Below are positions 1 to 7,885 of a stretch of 64,000 nt of DNA, one piece after another. The DNA is taken from NCBI RefSeq assembly GCF_011074955.1, contig NZ_WUQJ01000012.1, forward strand, positions 1-64,000. Reading direction: 5' to 3'. The notes below the pieces were generated by a model. That model worked only from the letters and a program-made list of their open reading frames with translations, was not told the origin of the DNA and ran no database searches. Position 1 is the first letter of the stretch, and every line of letters begins with the position of its first letter. Position numbers and translations under genes: made by a program. The DNA is from Marinobacter caseinilyticus (lineage in GTDB: Bacteria; Pseudomonadota; Gammaproteobacteria; Pseudomonadales; Oleiphilaceae).

Positions 1-108
1 CGAGTTCAGGCATTGTCAAAAACAGAAGGGCAACCAATTACCTCGGATACAAAGGCTGTTAAAGTTATCGAGTCGCTGTTAATGAGTTGTACTTCACGTG
101 AAGCGTGA
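1..108 (+). CDS. 3' end of an unidentified gene (partial)
   Basis: Reading from the first base, an open frame of 35 codons runs to a TGA at 106-108 and ends in ...SLLMSCTSREA. The composition looks protein-like and the frame is open to the window edge, so it is probably the C-terminus of a gene that starts outside the window. The next small ORF begins immediately after its stop. No domain can be recognised in so short a piece, and it could also be chance. Confidence 0.4.
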   Translation, partial: RVQALSKTEGQPITSDTKAVKVIESLLMSCTSREA

Positions 109-109
109 C

Positions 110-289
110 ATGTATTATTTTAGGCTTTACTGCATTGGCTATGGTGGGTTGGCGGCGTTATGGCTGACGGTGCCGGAATCATTCAGGACTGCTGTTTTTT
201 ATCTAACATTCACCGCAGCCTTCTCTATCAACGCCGTTCTCAACTTCCGTCTGATGAAACCGTCCTACAACATGAGGCATGAAGAGTAA
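110..289 (+). CDS. small two-helix membrane protein, hypothetical
   Basis: Encodes about 59 residues beginning MYYFRLYC, with two hydrophobic stretches (around residues 4-20 and 27-46) that would form two membrane helices, and a short charged tail. An in-frame GTG at 98 would add four residues and overlap the upstream stop; the ATG at 110 follows that stop by one base, which suggests translational coupling. It lies 19 bases before the RDD gene, so the two may be co-transcribed. I recognise no family. The start is uncertain because no clear ribosome binding site is visible. Confidence 0.45.
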   Translation: MYYFRLYCIGYGGLAALWLTVPESFRTAVFYLTFTAAFSINAVLNFRLMKPSYNMRHEE

Positions 290-308
290 TTTGTGCGAAG
301 GAGAAGAT

Positions 309-743
309 ATGGACCAACCCAACTATGCGGGTTTTTGGATAAGAACCGGCGCGGCGCTGATTGATACGGTGCTGATTCTGATTGTTGTTTATCCCCTTTT
401 AACGCTGATATACGGCCAGGACTACTGGACAAGTGGGGCAATTGTGTTCGGTTTTTGGGATGTGATCCTCAATTACATTCTGCCCGCCATTGCCGTGGTC
501 GTATTCTGGATTTACAAATCGGCTACTCCAGGGAAAATGTTCTTAAAATTACGCATCGTGGATACAACCACTGGCGAAAAGCCGTCATCGGGTCAACTTA
601 TTGGCCGTTATTTCGCGTATTACGTGTCCATCTTGCCCCTGATGCTGGGCATTATCTGGGTTGGCTTGGACAAGCGTAAGCAGGGCTTTCACGACAAACT
701 GGCTGGAACCGTCGTGGTGAAGACCGGCGCGACGCCTCGTTAA
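309..743 (+). CDS. RDD family membrane protein
   Basis: A 144-residue integral membrane protein of the RDD family, named for conserved Arg and Asp residues in the first helix; here the N-terminal segment contains GFWIRTGAALIDT, which carries the Arg and Asp. Three hydrophobic segments are visible (about 15-40, 55-75 and 105-125), as is usual for the family. The start at 309 is chosen over an in-frame ATG at 279 because AAGGAG at 298-303 is well placed and the family motif begins directly after it. RDD proteins are proposed transporters or membrane assembly factors; the role here is unknown. Confidence 0.85.
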   Translation: MDQPNYAGFWIRTGAALIDTVLILIVVYPLLTLIYGQDYWTSGAIVFGFWDVILNYILPAIAVVVFWIYKSATPGKMFLKLRIVDTTTGEKPSSGQLIGRYFAYYVSILPLMLGIIWVGLDKRKQGFHDKLAGTVVVKTGATPR

Positions 744-920
744 CATTAGCTGTATCGATTCAGCGCTGTGCCGGCTTAACAAGGGCTGAATTGATGTTGA
801 TTCTTCTGATCTGAACAAGCCCCCAATGGCTGCAAAATTCGAGACAGGCGGGTGACGGTCGTTTACATTAAGTATAGATGTCCTGATAAGCTCGCACATC
901 GCGGCTAGGGGGTACCCGCC

Positions 921-1766
921 ATGGCAGACTCACATCTCTATCGCTACAGCGCCTTCACGACATCGCCCGAGGGTGGTAACCCGGCTGGCGTCTGGATCGG
1001 TGAGGCATTACCAGACCCGGCAACAATGCAGCGTATCGCCGCTGAGGTGGGTTATTCTGAAACCGCTTTCCTGGTCCCACAATCGGATTCAAAGCTAACC
1101 GTCAGGTACTACAGTCCAGAAGCGGAAGTGTCATTTTGTGGCCACGCCACCATTGCTGCGGGTGTGGTTCTCGGCACGGTTCAGGGTGAGGACCGGTATC
1201 TGTTCGAGACCGCGATTGGCGAAGTGCCGGTCGAGGTCGAACGGCAAGACGGCGTTTGGGTGGCTTCGCTCACCACGGTGGAGCCCAGGTACGCACTGGC
1301 ATCGGACGCGCTGATTGATGCGGCACTGGCTGCGCTCCACTGGCCGCGTGAGGACCTCAATATGGAGATCCCGCCTGCATGCGCGTTTGCCGGTGCCTGG
1401 CACTTGGTGTTAGCGGTTCAGGAAGCAAGACGGCTGGTGGCCCTGGATTATGATTTTGATGCATTGAAATCAGTGATGCTTGACCACGGCTTGACCACAA
1501 CACAGCTGATTTGGCGCGAACACGCCGACCTGTATCACTCGCGAAATCCGTTTCCAGTGGGCGGCGTGGTCGAAGACCCGGCTACCGGCGCAGCCGCTGC
1601 CGCCCTGGGCGGCTATCTCAGGGATGCGGGGCTGGTGTCACCGCCGGTCACGTTGACCATTCGCCAGGGCGAGACCATGGGCCGGCCGAGCAAACTCGTG
1701 GTCGACGTTCCGGTTACCGGGGGTATTACCGTGACTGGGTCAGCCGTGACACTCGACGCGGTTTAA
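921..1766 (+). CDS. PhzF-family isomerase/epimerase-like protein
   Basis: A 281-residue protein with the two-lobed diaminopimelate-epimerase fold of the PhzF family. Visible landmarks are the N-terminal FTTSPEGGNPAGV segment, SETAF with the presumed catalytic Glu47, FCGHAT at the substrate pocket, and the second-lobe EDPATGAAAAALGGY motif near residue 219. The family includes phenazine biosynthesis isomerase PhzF, but no other phenazine genes are present, so this is an isomerase of unknown substrate. An AGGGGG ribosome binding site precedes the ATG. It is a single-gene unit, about 290 bases before the next gene. Confidence 0.85.
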   Translation: MADSHLYRYSAFTTSPEGGNPAGVWIGEALPDPATMQRIAAEVGYSETAFLVPQSDSKLTVRYYSPEAEVSFCGHATIAAGVVLGTVQGEDRYLFETAIGEVPVEVERQDGVWVASLTTVEPRYALASDALIDAALAALHWPREDLNMEIPPACAFAGAWHLVLAVQEARRLVALDYDFDALKSVMLDHGLTTTQLIWREHADLYHSRNPFPVGGVVEDPATGAAAAALGGYLRDAGLVSPPVTLTIRQGETMGRPSKLVVDVPVTGGITVTGSAVTLDAV

Positions 1767-2060
1767 ACGCTCACCTGGGATTGGCCTCTCGCAGGACATT
1801 GCAGCGGTTGCCGGTGAAGCGCGATGAGCTTTTTAGAGGCGGCAATATCAGATTATTGCGCTAATATACTCCTGCGACACCTGCAGCCCGTCTGGCCTGT
1901 TTGACCAGCGGTCGTCGTGGGTCCGCGGGGCCTGTCGTCAGGCCGAATTGAACGCCTTGCCTCCTCAGCTTTTTCCGCATTCTGGCTGTTTTTCGAATGG
2001 CTTTCTGCGGTTAGTTGCGCGCAAGGGCAGCCGTCTAACGACCTTTGCAGACTAATCACC

Positions 2061-3047
2061 ATGGAATCGAGTCTGAATAAATCGCTCTGTGAACACGATT
2101 TCCGTCGAGGAGCGACCTTCGGTATCACCCTGGCTGGATTGTTATTCCTGGCACCCTTTGCCATTAATAACTTTTTCCAGGGTCGAGTCGTGTTGGGCTC
2201 GGTCGCGTTGATGATTATCGCGGTGTTGGGGATCAATGCCTGGAGTATCCATCGCGGTCGTTTTCTGCCAAACCTGACCATGCTGGGACTTACCCCCGCG
2301 ATTATATTTTTCCTGATGGTTGCCTTGCGTGAACAGGGCATCATCGGTGTGTTGTGGTGTTACCCCTCGGTGACCTGTTTCTACTTCATGTTGCCTGAGC
2401 GCAAAGCCTGGATTGCCAATGCCGCACTGTTGATCACCTTGCTTCCCCAGGCCTGGCTGGTTGTGGAGCCGGAAGTGGGCGTGCGGGTGATCGCGACGCT
2501 GTTGTTGGTCAACGCATTCTCAATCATTTTCATCCGGGTCATTGTTGATCTGCAGGAAAAACTGCATGCCAAGGCGGTAACGGATCCCCTGACCGGGCTG
2601 TTAAATCGGACGCTGCTAGACGAAGTGTTGGCGCAATCGGTTCAACAAAGTGCCCGAACGGGCACGCCGATGACACTGCTGGCCCTGGATCTCGACCGGT
2701 TTAAACAGATAAACGATAACTTCGGCCACGATGCCGGCGACAAGGTTCTGAAAGGTATCGGCGAACTCCTCCGTAAGCGGGTTCGGGCGACTGACAAGCT
2801 ATTCAGGCCAGGCGGCGAAGAGTTTCTGGTACTGCTGTATGACACCGACAAAGACAATGGTCACCTATTCGCGGAAACGCTTCGGGGCGCCATTGCATCG
2901 TTCGCACTACTGGATGGAGTGGCCATTACCGTCAGCATAGGGGTCGCGACATGGCAGCCAGGGGAGAGCGTGGTGATGTGGCTCAAGCGTAGTGATGAAA
3001 ATCTGTATCGTGCCAAGTCTAAGGGGCGGAATCAGGTCGCGGCGTAA
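2061..3047 (+). CDS. membrane diguanylate cyclase (GGDEF)
   Basis: Makes cyclic di-GMP from two GTP. The 328-residue form begins MESSLNKS at 2061 and has about six membrane helices in residues 15-170, then a GGDEF domain opening with TDPLTGLLNR. The active site is GGEEF (251-255), an accepted catalytic variant, and the product-inhibition I-site RATD (242-245) is intact five residues before it, so the enzyme should be active and feedback-inhibited. A GTG at 1917 would add 48 poorly conserved-looking residues; I prefer 2061, although its ribosome binding site is weak. The membrane part is not a sensor type I can name. It is convergent with the RES toxin gene, six bases apart. Confidence 0.88.
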   Translation: MESSLNKSLCEHDFRRGATFGITLAGLLFLAPFAINNFFQGRVVLGSVALMIIAVLGINAWSIHRGRFLPNLTMLGLTPAIIFFLMVALREQGIIGVLWCYPSVTCFYFMLPERKAWIANAALLITLLPQAWLVVEPEVGVRVIATLLLVNAFSIIFIRVIVDLQEKLHAKAVTDPLTGLLNRTLLDEVLAQSVQQSARTGTPMTLLALDLDRFKQINDNFGHDAGDKVLKGIGELLRKRVRATDKLFRPGGEEFLVLLYDTDKDNGHLFAETLRGAIASFALLDGVAITVSIGVATWQPGESVVMWLKRSDENLYRAKSKGRNQVAA

Positions 3048-3053
3048 TAAACG

Positions 3054-3836
3054 CTACGCGGCGGGACGGGCCAGTCGGCCATTCACCAGAAATGGGGTGG
3101 CGTGAAATGTGTAGCTCTGCCGGGTGCCATCTTGTTGCTGCAAACGCATCATCACGGTGTCAGGCTCAGTCGTCATGAGCAAATGCAATTGCGATTGGGG
3201 CTGCCTGTCCATCAGAGGTGTCGGGTTAAACAGTGCCCCGTTGACGTCGTTTTGCCCCTGCCCAGGAAAATATCGATTGAGTTGGCGCGCACGCGCAGAC
3301 GGATACTGGAACGCATCAATGCCCATGTTTCGCATGGTGGAACCGAGGTTCTGGCAATAATCGTAGTGCCCTGGGTCGGTAAGTTCGTCTTGCTCGGCGC
3401 GCCATTCAGACGCTTGCAGCTTTATCCCGCGCTGTGCCAGGTATCGCGCGCTGAACAGCAAGTGTTCCGATTTAAGCGGGGCCGCAAACGGTACAACAAC
3501 ATCGCGGAGGAAGACGAACCGATAAAACGCGGACTCAACCAAGGCAGCCTCAATGGAGGTGCCACCATAGAAAAGGCTTTTTTCATAGGGCCGCCCAAAG
3601 CGCGAACCGTAGCGCAAGGGTGGGTACCTGAATGGCGTTGCCAGCAAGTAGTGGAGTTTTGCTGTACTTTCAGGTCTCGGTGGTTTGCTGAGTTCGATCA
3701 TGTCTTCGAGAACGGCCTGTTCGGCCAGGTTATCGACCAACTGAGTGGTTGCGACTTCTTCTTGCGATTCCACTACCCGAAATAATTCGCCCTGAAAGGT
3801 GCTGACGGCTGCTTCAATCCGGTCGGTGAGTCTCAA
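3054..3836 (-). CDS. RES-domain toxin (NAD+-degrading type)
   Basis: A 260-residue protein with a RES domain, named for conserved Arg, Glu and Ser residues. The stretch RYGSRFGRPYEKSLFYGG, followed by IEAALVESAFYRF, contains the characteristic Arg, Tyr and Glu pattern. Known RES toxins (MbcT, Res of Pseudomonas putida) degrade NAD+ and are held inactive by an Xre/MbcA/ParS antitoxin. The start codon overlaps the stop of the antitoxin gene in an ATGA tetranucleotide, the normal order for these modules. The reading frame is intact. That it is a toxin is inferred from family and context. Confidence 0.85.
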   Translation of the reverse strand: MRLTDRIEAAVSTFQGELFRVVESQEEVATTQLVDNLAEQAVLEDMIELSKPPRPESTAKLHYLLATPFRYPPLRYGSRFGRPYEKSLFYGGTSIEAALVESAFYRFVFLRDVVVPFAAPLKSEHLLFSARYLAQRGIKLQASEWRAEQDELTDPGHYDYCQNLGSTMRNMGIDAFQYPSARARQLNRYFPGQGQNDVNGALFNPTPLMDRQPQSQLHLLMTTEPDTVMMRLQQQDGTRQSYTFHATPFLVNGRLARPAA

Positions 3837-4198
3837 GTATGCCCTCGCATAGCGTCGAGATACTGAGTGACTCGTACCAGACCTTCTGCGGTGGTCACCA
3901 GATCCCTTGGCGTTTCCTCAAAGTATTTGTTTCGAGTCTGAAACCAATGGCGAATGGCGTCGTGATCGCCACCCACCAGGGCATAGACACTCCGGTAGAC
4001 CCGGACCAACAGAAGCGCCAGTTCACCGGGTTTGCTATTGGGGTCGAGTCCCGAACGCTTCAGCACGGAACGGTCGCGGCCAATGATGTCCGCAATGTCG
4101 GTTTGCGTCAGCCCGAGCGATTTACCGGCATTCAGTACGGCTTTGGCCAGGACCTGTTTGCGGTCGGGTTGATCTTTGATGCTCGTGGCGGAATCCAT
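3833..4198 (-). CDS. Xre/MbcA/ParS-family antitoxin
   Basis: A 121-residue partner of the RES toxin. The N-terminal half contains a helix-turn-helix (LGLTQTDIADIIGRDRSVL) and the C-terminal half matches the DUF2384 toxin-binding domain (HWFQTRNKYFEETPRDLV). It should bind and block the RES protein and repress its own promoter. The start at 4198 is chosen over an in-frame ATG at 4231 because GGAGAA lies just upstream. With this start, the palindrome at 4221-4234 falls in the promoter/leader region, where an autoregulatory operator would be expected. Confidence 0.82.
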   Translation of the reverse strand: MDSATSIKDQPDRKQVLAKAVLNAGKSLGLTQTDIADIIGRDRSVLKRSGLDPNSKPGELALLLVRVYRSVYALVGGDHDAIRHWFQTRNKYFEETPRDLVTTAEGLVRVTQYLDAMRGHT

Positions 4199-4220
4199 TG
4201 GTTCTCCACTGTGGCGGAGT

Positions 4221-4234
4221 ATTGACATCAATAT
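4221..4234. promoter_or_regulatory. palindrome before the antitoxin gene, candidate operator
   Basis: TATTGA-CA-TCAATA is a perfect 6-2-6 inverted repeat, 22 bases upstream of the preferred antitoxin start. Xre-type antitoxins commonly autoregulate through such sites. Binding is inferred. The palindrome overlaps an AT-rich TATATT on the minus strand that could be a -10 element, but no matching -35 is clear. Confidence 0.45.
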
Positions 4235-4698
4235 AGTCCAAAGTGATGTGGGCGCGCCATCATAATAAGGTCATCTTCCTGGGTGTTTGAGCCCGGGCGG
4301 TTGGATGATCGTTAAGCTCAGTGAGGCGGAGTTCGGCATGGGGGTTCCTCAATGCGGATCGAGGACGTCAATCAGGGTTTCAAAGACTCGCAGCACGCGG
4401 GTTTTCAGTCAGATATATCAACCAGTTGCGCGACTGCGTGATGCTTCACGTCGACAAAGCCGTGGATGCGTGACCAGACCCGTGTCGTGACGTCATGCCG
4501 CCAAGTCTGGGTCGCGGAGGCCGGTAACCTGTGCCCACCAGATCCGTCAATCGGAACGTTTGCGAGAGTGTGAACAGATGGCTCAAGGCACTCGGCAGGG
4601 GGTTGTCGCCAAAGCCTTGCGACTGAACAGTCGGCGGAGCTGCAACACTTTGAGGTGAGTGATAGCGAGCAGGCCGACATCGCCTGCCCGATAGACGA
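4235..4698. other. 464-base stretch without a convincing gene
   Basis: Open frames exist on both strands, but none has a ribosome binding site, a recognisable domain or a plausible composition throughout. One minus-strand frame ending near 4405 reads TRVWSRIHGFVDVKHHAVAQ, which looks somewhat like a coding remnant but matches no family I know. It could be the decayed end of a gene next to the toxin-antitoxin module. Confidence 0.4.
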
Positions 4699-5100
4699 TC
4701 AGGCGGTTTTGGCGGGTTCGAAACGGCTCTGCAACCAGCCTTTGATAGCGTTGGACTCGTAAAGCCACTCCTGCTCACCGTTGCCTTTCTGGATCAACAG
4801 GCAGGGCACTTTGATGCGTCCGCCACCGGCTTCCAGCGCAGCACGGTGATCGGTATTGTGCTGAGCATCGCGGGTCTCAAGATTGAGTCCAAGGCGTGCC
4901 ATTTCTTTTCGCACTTTAATGCAAAACGGACAAGCGCTGAAATGGTACAGCGCCAGCTGGCTGGTTGCCTGATCCACTTTTGCCTGATCTTCCGGCGAGC
5001 GCGCCACTGATTTGGGGGTGCTGAGTTTTTCACTGATCAGCATGACCGGCGTCAGGATCAGACGCAGAGTGCGAAAAAAATATCGAATAACCATTTTCAT
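4699..5100 (-). CDS. membrane-anchored glutaredoxin-like protein
   Basis: A 133-residue protein with an N-terminal hydrophobic anchor (VIRYFFRTLRLILTPVMLISE) followed by a thioredoxin-fold domain of the glutaredoxin / GST N-terminal type. The dithiol active site CPFC appears in YHFSACPFCIKVRKEM, and KVPCLL supplies the usual cis-proline region. It probably reduces disulfides or glutathione mixed disulfides at the cytoplasmic face of the membrane. An in-frame ATG at 5118 would add six residues; 5100 is preferred because the protein then begins directly with MKMVIRYFFR. It is the last gene of a leftward series. Confidence 0.82.
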   Translation of the reverse strand: MKMVIRYFFRTLRLILTPVMLISEKLSTPKSVARSPEDQAKVDQATSQLALYHFSACPFCIKVRKEMARLGLNLETRDAQHNTDHRAALEAGGGRIKVPCLLIQKGNGEQEWLYESNAIKGWLQSRFEPAKTA

Positions 5101-5133
5101 GTTGTGCAACCTATACATCGTTAAACGGGAATC

Positions 5134-5165
5134 CGCTGACTGTCCCAGTGAACGCTGAGTCAGCG
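5134..5165. repeat. 8-bp inverted repeat upstream of the glutaredoxin-like gene
   Basis: CGCTGACT and AGTCAGCG are perfect inverted copies separated by 16 bases, located 34 bases upstream of the glutaredoxin-like start. It may be a regulator site or a weak terminator of the upstream kinase gene; there is no T-run on either side. Confidence 0.3.
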
Positions 5166-5260
5166 ATTCAGTTGTAAGCTCGGCCGGGATGGTAACACTT
5201 CAGGCGCGATTAACCGATTCAGGCGGGCTAATGGCAGTGAGGAAACGTGCCTCGAGGTCC

Positions 5261-6574
5261 TTAATGATTCGACTGGCTCAGGTACCCTTCCAGTTCCTCC
5301 CGAAACGCCGCCTGAACGCCAAGCCGCTTCATCATCCAGTAGTGACCCGCAATCATGCGGTCAATAAAAATACTTTCCACCGGCGGTTTGAAGTAATCCA
5401 GGTATTTGAACACGGTGGTGGTTTTAGCCGCGACGTCCTTGTGGATGCTGGATTCAGCAAAATCATAGGGGGTGTCGCTGTTGAACGGTTTGACGAGAAT
5501 GTCCCGCCACATGGCGTAGTAGGCTTCATCCACCGCCGGTTGCGATTCCACCCGGGCACCGAGGTCGATCAGGTGGCGGTCGAGGGCGGCGTAATCCTCA
5601 TCCAATGCCGATACCAAGGCATTACGGTATGCCTCGACTATCTCGGGTTTGAGTTTTTTCACGCAGCCAAAGTCGTACAGAATGATGGTGCCGTCTGGTC
5701 GGTAGGCGAAATTTCCGGCGTGAGGGTCACCGTGGATACACTGGAACCGAAACAGCTGGTCGGCCATCATGGTGAAGATACGATGGCCGATAAGATTGAT
5801 GGTGTCCTGATTGTACTTTTCCGGGGTGATGGCGCTGATATGGTCGCCCTCCAGCAGATCCATGGTGAGAATCCGGCGGGAAGAATGGCTTCTGATCACC
5901 CGGGGGATCTTGATCCATTCGTCTTTTTCGTGGAAGACCTGGAAGGCATCAAGGTTATGAGCTTCATTCTCATAATCGAGCTCTTCCTTGAGGCGCACCC
6001 GAATTTCAGCAAACAATTGATCAACATGCTCTTTTGGCATCTTGAGTAAACCGCCAAGCCGCAGTGCCATGCGTAACTGCTTCAAATCCGAGTCGCAGGA
6101 TTCGTCGACGCCAGGGTATTGGATCTTGACGATCACGTCGTCACCGCTGTGTAGCCGGGCCCGGTGGACCTGGCCTATGGAGGCGGCGGCGTAAGGGGTT
6201 TCCTGGAGGTACTCGAACAATTCGCTAATCGGCTTGCCAAGTTCCGACTCGACCTGGGCGGCGATCACGTCGAACGGCATTGGTGGTGCCTCTTTCTGCA
6301 GTTTTTGCAGGGCGTCGGAGAACTCTTTGGGTAGGAAGTCCTGGGTCTGGGACGCAATCTGCCCCACCTTCATGACCGCGCCTTTCAGTTCACCCAGGGT
6401 ATCCACGATCTGATCGGCCATTCGGCTGTAGTTTTCACTGCGGGCCGCTTCGTCGGCTTCTTGCCCGAACAGCTTGCGGGCGCGCTGGCCGGCATACTGT
6501 CCCGCCACCGAGGCGGTCATGCCTGCCAGCTTGAAAAAGCGTCCGCTACGGGAAGTGACCGGTTTCTTTGCCAT
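5261..6574 (-). CDS. ABC1/AarF/UbiB-family atypical kinase
   Basis: A 437-residue member of the UbiB/ADCK family of kinase-like ATPases linked to ubiquinone biosynthesis and lipid metabolism. The family signature KxGQ is at about residues 69-72 (MKVGQIASQTQDFLP), followed by ASIGQVHRA, the VKIQYPGV lysine strand, DPHAGNF in place of the usual catalytic loop, and DFGCVKKL. Length and motif order match the shorter ADCK3-like members rather than the roughly 540-residue UbiB with C-terminal membrane helices. The substrate is unknown. It lies 41 bases after the FAA hydrolase gene in the same direction. Confidence 0.85.
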   Translation of the reverse strand: MAKKPVTSRSGRFFKLAGMTASVAGQYAGQRARKLFGQEADEAARSENYSRMADQIVDTLGELKGAVMKVGQIASQTQDFLPKEFSDALQKLQKEAPPMPFDVIAAQVESELGKPISELFEYLQETPYAAASIGQVHRARLHSGDDVIVKIQYPGVDESCDSDLKQLRMALRLGGLLKMPKEHVDQLFAEIRVRLKEELDYENEAHNLDAFQVFHEKDEWIKIPRVIRSHSSRRILTMDLLEGDHISAITPEKYNQDTINLIGHRIFTMMADQLFRFQCIHGDPHAGNFAYRPDGTIILYDFGCVKKLKPEIVEAYRNALVSALDEDYAALDRHLIDLGARVESQPAVDEAYYAMWRDILVKPFNSDTPYDFAESSIHKDVAAKTTTVFKYLDYFKPPVESIFIDRMIAGHYWMMKRLGVQAAFREELEGYLSQSNH

Positions 6575-6615
6575 GCCGTGTGTGCGCTCTCCGAAGCCGT
6601 CTGGTTTGTTGTGTG

Positions 6616-7281
6616 TTAGGCGACGTGGGTTTCGATAAACAGCGCATCGTCTAACTGCAATGTCAGTTTTTGGCCCGACGTCAGGGGGCCGACACCATGC
6701 GGCGTGCCTGTCAGCACAACATCTCCCGGCATCAGAGTAAAGTGCTCACTGATGTGGGCGATCAACGGCAAGATCGGATTGAGCATATCGGCGGTGTTGC
6801 CGGTTTGCTGGCGGTGCCCGTCGATGTCCAGGCTGAAGGTCAGGTGGTCGGCGTTTTTCAGGCGTTCGGCGGCGATAAAGGGTGACAGCGGGCAGGCACC
6901 GTCGAAACCCTTTGCACGCTCCCAGGGCTGGCCTTTTTCTTTTAACTGGTTTTGTACATCCCTCAGAGTCAGGTCCAGGGCCAGGCCGTAGCCCAGTATG
7001 GCCCGTTGGGCCTCTTTTTCCGAGGCATTGGTCAGTGGTACGCCAATCAGCACCGCCAGTTCGGTCTCGAAATGCACCGTTCCACGGTTTTGTGGCAGGA
7101 CCAGTGGCCGGGTCAGGTGCACGGCGGCCGTCGCCGGCTTGATGAAGAGTAAGGGCGTGTCCGGAATGGGGTTGTTGAGCTCCCGGGCGTGCTCAGCATA
7201 GTTGCGGCCAATACAGACAATCTTGCCCAGCGGCAAGCGGACAGCGGTGCCATCCTTCCAGTGGTGTTGATAGTCAGTCAT
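6616..7281 (-). CDS. fumarylacetoacetate hydrolase family protein
   Basis: A 221-residue single-domain FAH-family enzyme of the YcgM/FAHD1 type, which act as acylpyruvases, oxaloacetate decarboxylases or tautomerases. The N-terminal strand GKIVCIGRNYAEHARELNN and the metal-binding FETELAVLIG segment (acidic residues) are visible, as is GDVVLTGTPHGVGPL near the C-terminus. The start at 7281 is chosen because AAGGAG is well placed before it; a start at 7308 would add nine residues. It follows apt by 33 bases. The precise substrate cannot be read from sequence. Confidence 0.87.
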   Translation of the reverse strand: MTDYQHHWKDGTAVRLPLGKIVCIGRNYAEHARELNNPIPDTPLLFIKPATAAVHLTRPLVLPQNRGTVHFETELAVLIGVPLTNASEKEAQRAILGYGLALDLTLRDVQNQLKEKGQPWERAKGFDGACPLSPFIAAERLKNADHLTFSLDIDGHRQQTGNTADMLNPILPLIAHISEHFTLMPGDVVLTGTPHGVGPLTSGQKLTLQLDDALFIETHVA

Positions 7282-7314
7282 GGCCACAGCTCCTTGGGCA
7301 GGTTTCAACGCAGG

Positions 7315-7857
7315 CTAATCACCTTCAAATGAACACACAGTGTAAACCTTGAGATTGTCTGCGCGCAGTTTTTCAGAACCACCCAAGTCGGGCAGGTCGA
7401 TCATTGCGGATACCTCAAATATTTCCGCACCAATCCGGCGGATCAAACGCGAGGCGGCCAGCATCGTGCCACCGGTCGCTATCAGATCATCCACCAACAC
7501 CACTTTGTCACCGGGCTTGAAGGCGTCTTTGTGAAGCTCGACGGAGGCAGTGCCGTACTCCAGTTCGTAATCTTCCACCAGCGTATCAAATGGCAGCTTA
7601 CCTTTCTTGCGAATCAACACCAGGCTGGCATTCAGCTCGTATGCCAGCGCCGAACCGATAATAAAGCCCCGGGCATCGACCGCCGCCACAGCGTCAATCT
7701 CATGGCCATGGTAACGGTGGACAAAGGCATCAATCAGCTTGCGGAACGCGGTCCGGTCCTGCAGTACCGTGGTTATGTCCCGGAACTGGACACCGGGTTT
7801 GGGCCAGTCGGGCACGGTACGTATGGCTTTCTTAATGTTTTCGGCAAAATAATCCAT
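7315..7857 (-). CDS. apt: adenine phosphoribosyltransferase
   Basis: Converts adenine and PRPP to AMP in purine salvage. The 180-residue protein shows the family features: [13 protein letters not shown] near the N-terminus, VDARGFIIG, the flexible-loop RKKGKLPF, and the PRPP-binding loop [14 protein letters not shown]. The start at 7857 gives the normal length and the usual [12 protein letters not shown] opening; the open frame extends further upstream but would run into the permease gene. It lies 28 bases downstream of the purine permease gene in the same direction, so uptake and salvage are probably co-expressed. Confidence 0.95.
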   Translation of the reverse strand: MDYFAENIKKAIRTVPDWPKPGVQFRDITTVLQDRTAFRKLIDAFVHRYHGHEIDAVAAVDARGFIIGSALAYELNASLVLIRKKGKLPFDTLVEDYELEYGTASVELHKDAFKPGDKVVLVDDLIATGGTMLAASRLIRRIGAEIFEVSAMIDLPDLGGSEKLRADNLKVYTVCSFEGD

Positions 7858-7885
7858 AAACAGTCCGGTCTGATCGTAGCCTGGC

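Noticed and set aside
3102..3785. Plus-strand 227-codon frame opposite the RES toxin gene
   Set aside because: The minus-strand RES domain is recognisable and paired with an antitoxin; the plus frame shows no domain.
4405..4778. Two overlapping minus-strand frames between the antitoxin and the glutaredoxin-like gene
   Set aside because: No ribosome binding site, no domain, and one runs into the glutaredoxin-like gene in the wrong frame. Kept only as a possible remnant.
5189..6049. Plus-strand 286-codon open frame opposite the UbiB-family gene
   Set aside because: It is antisense to well-conserved kinase motifs and has no recognisable domain or ribosome binding site.
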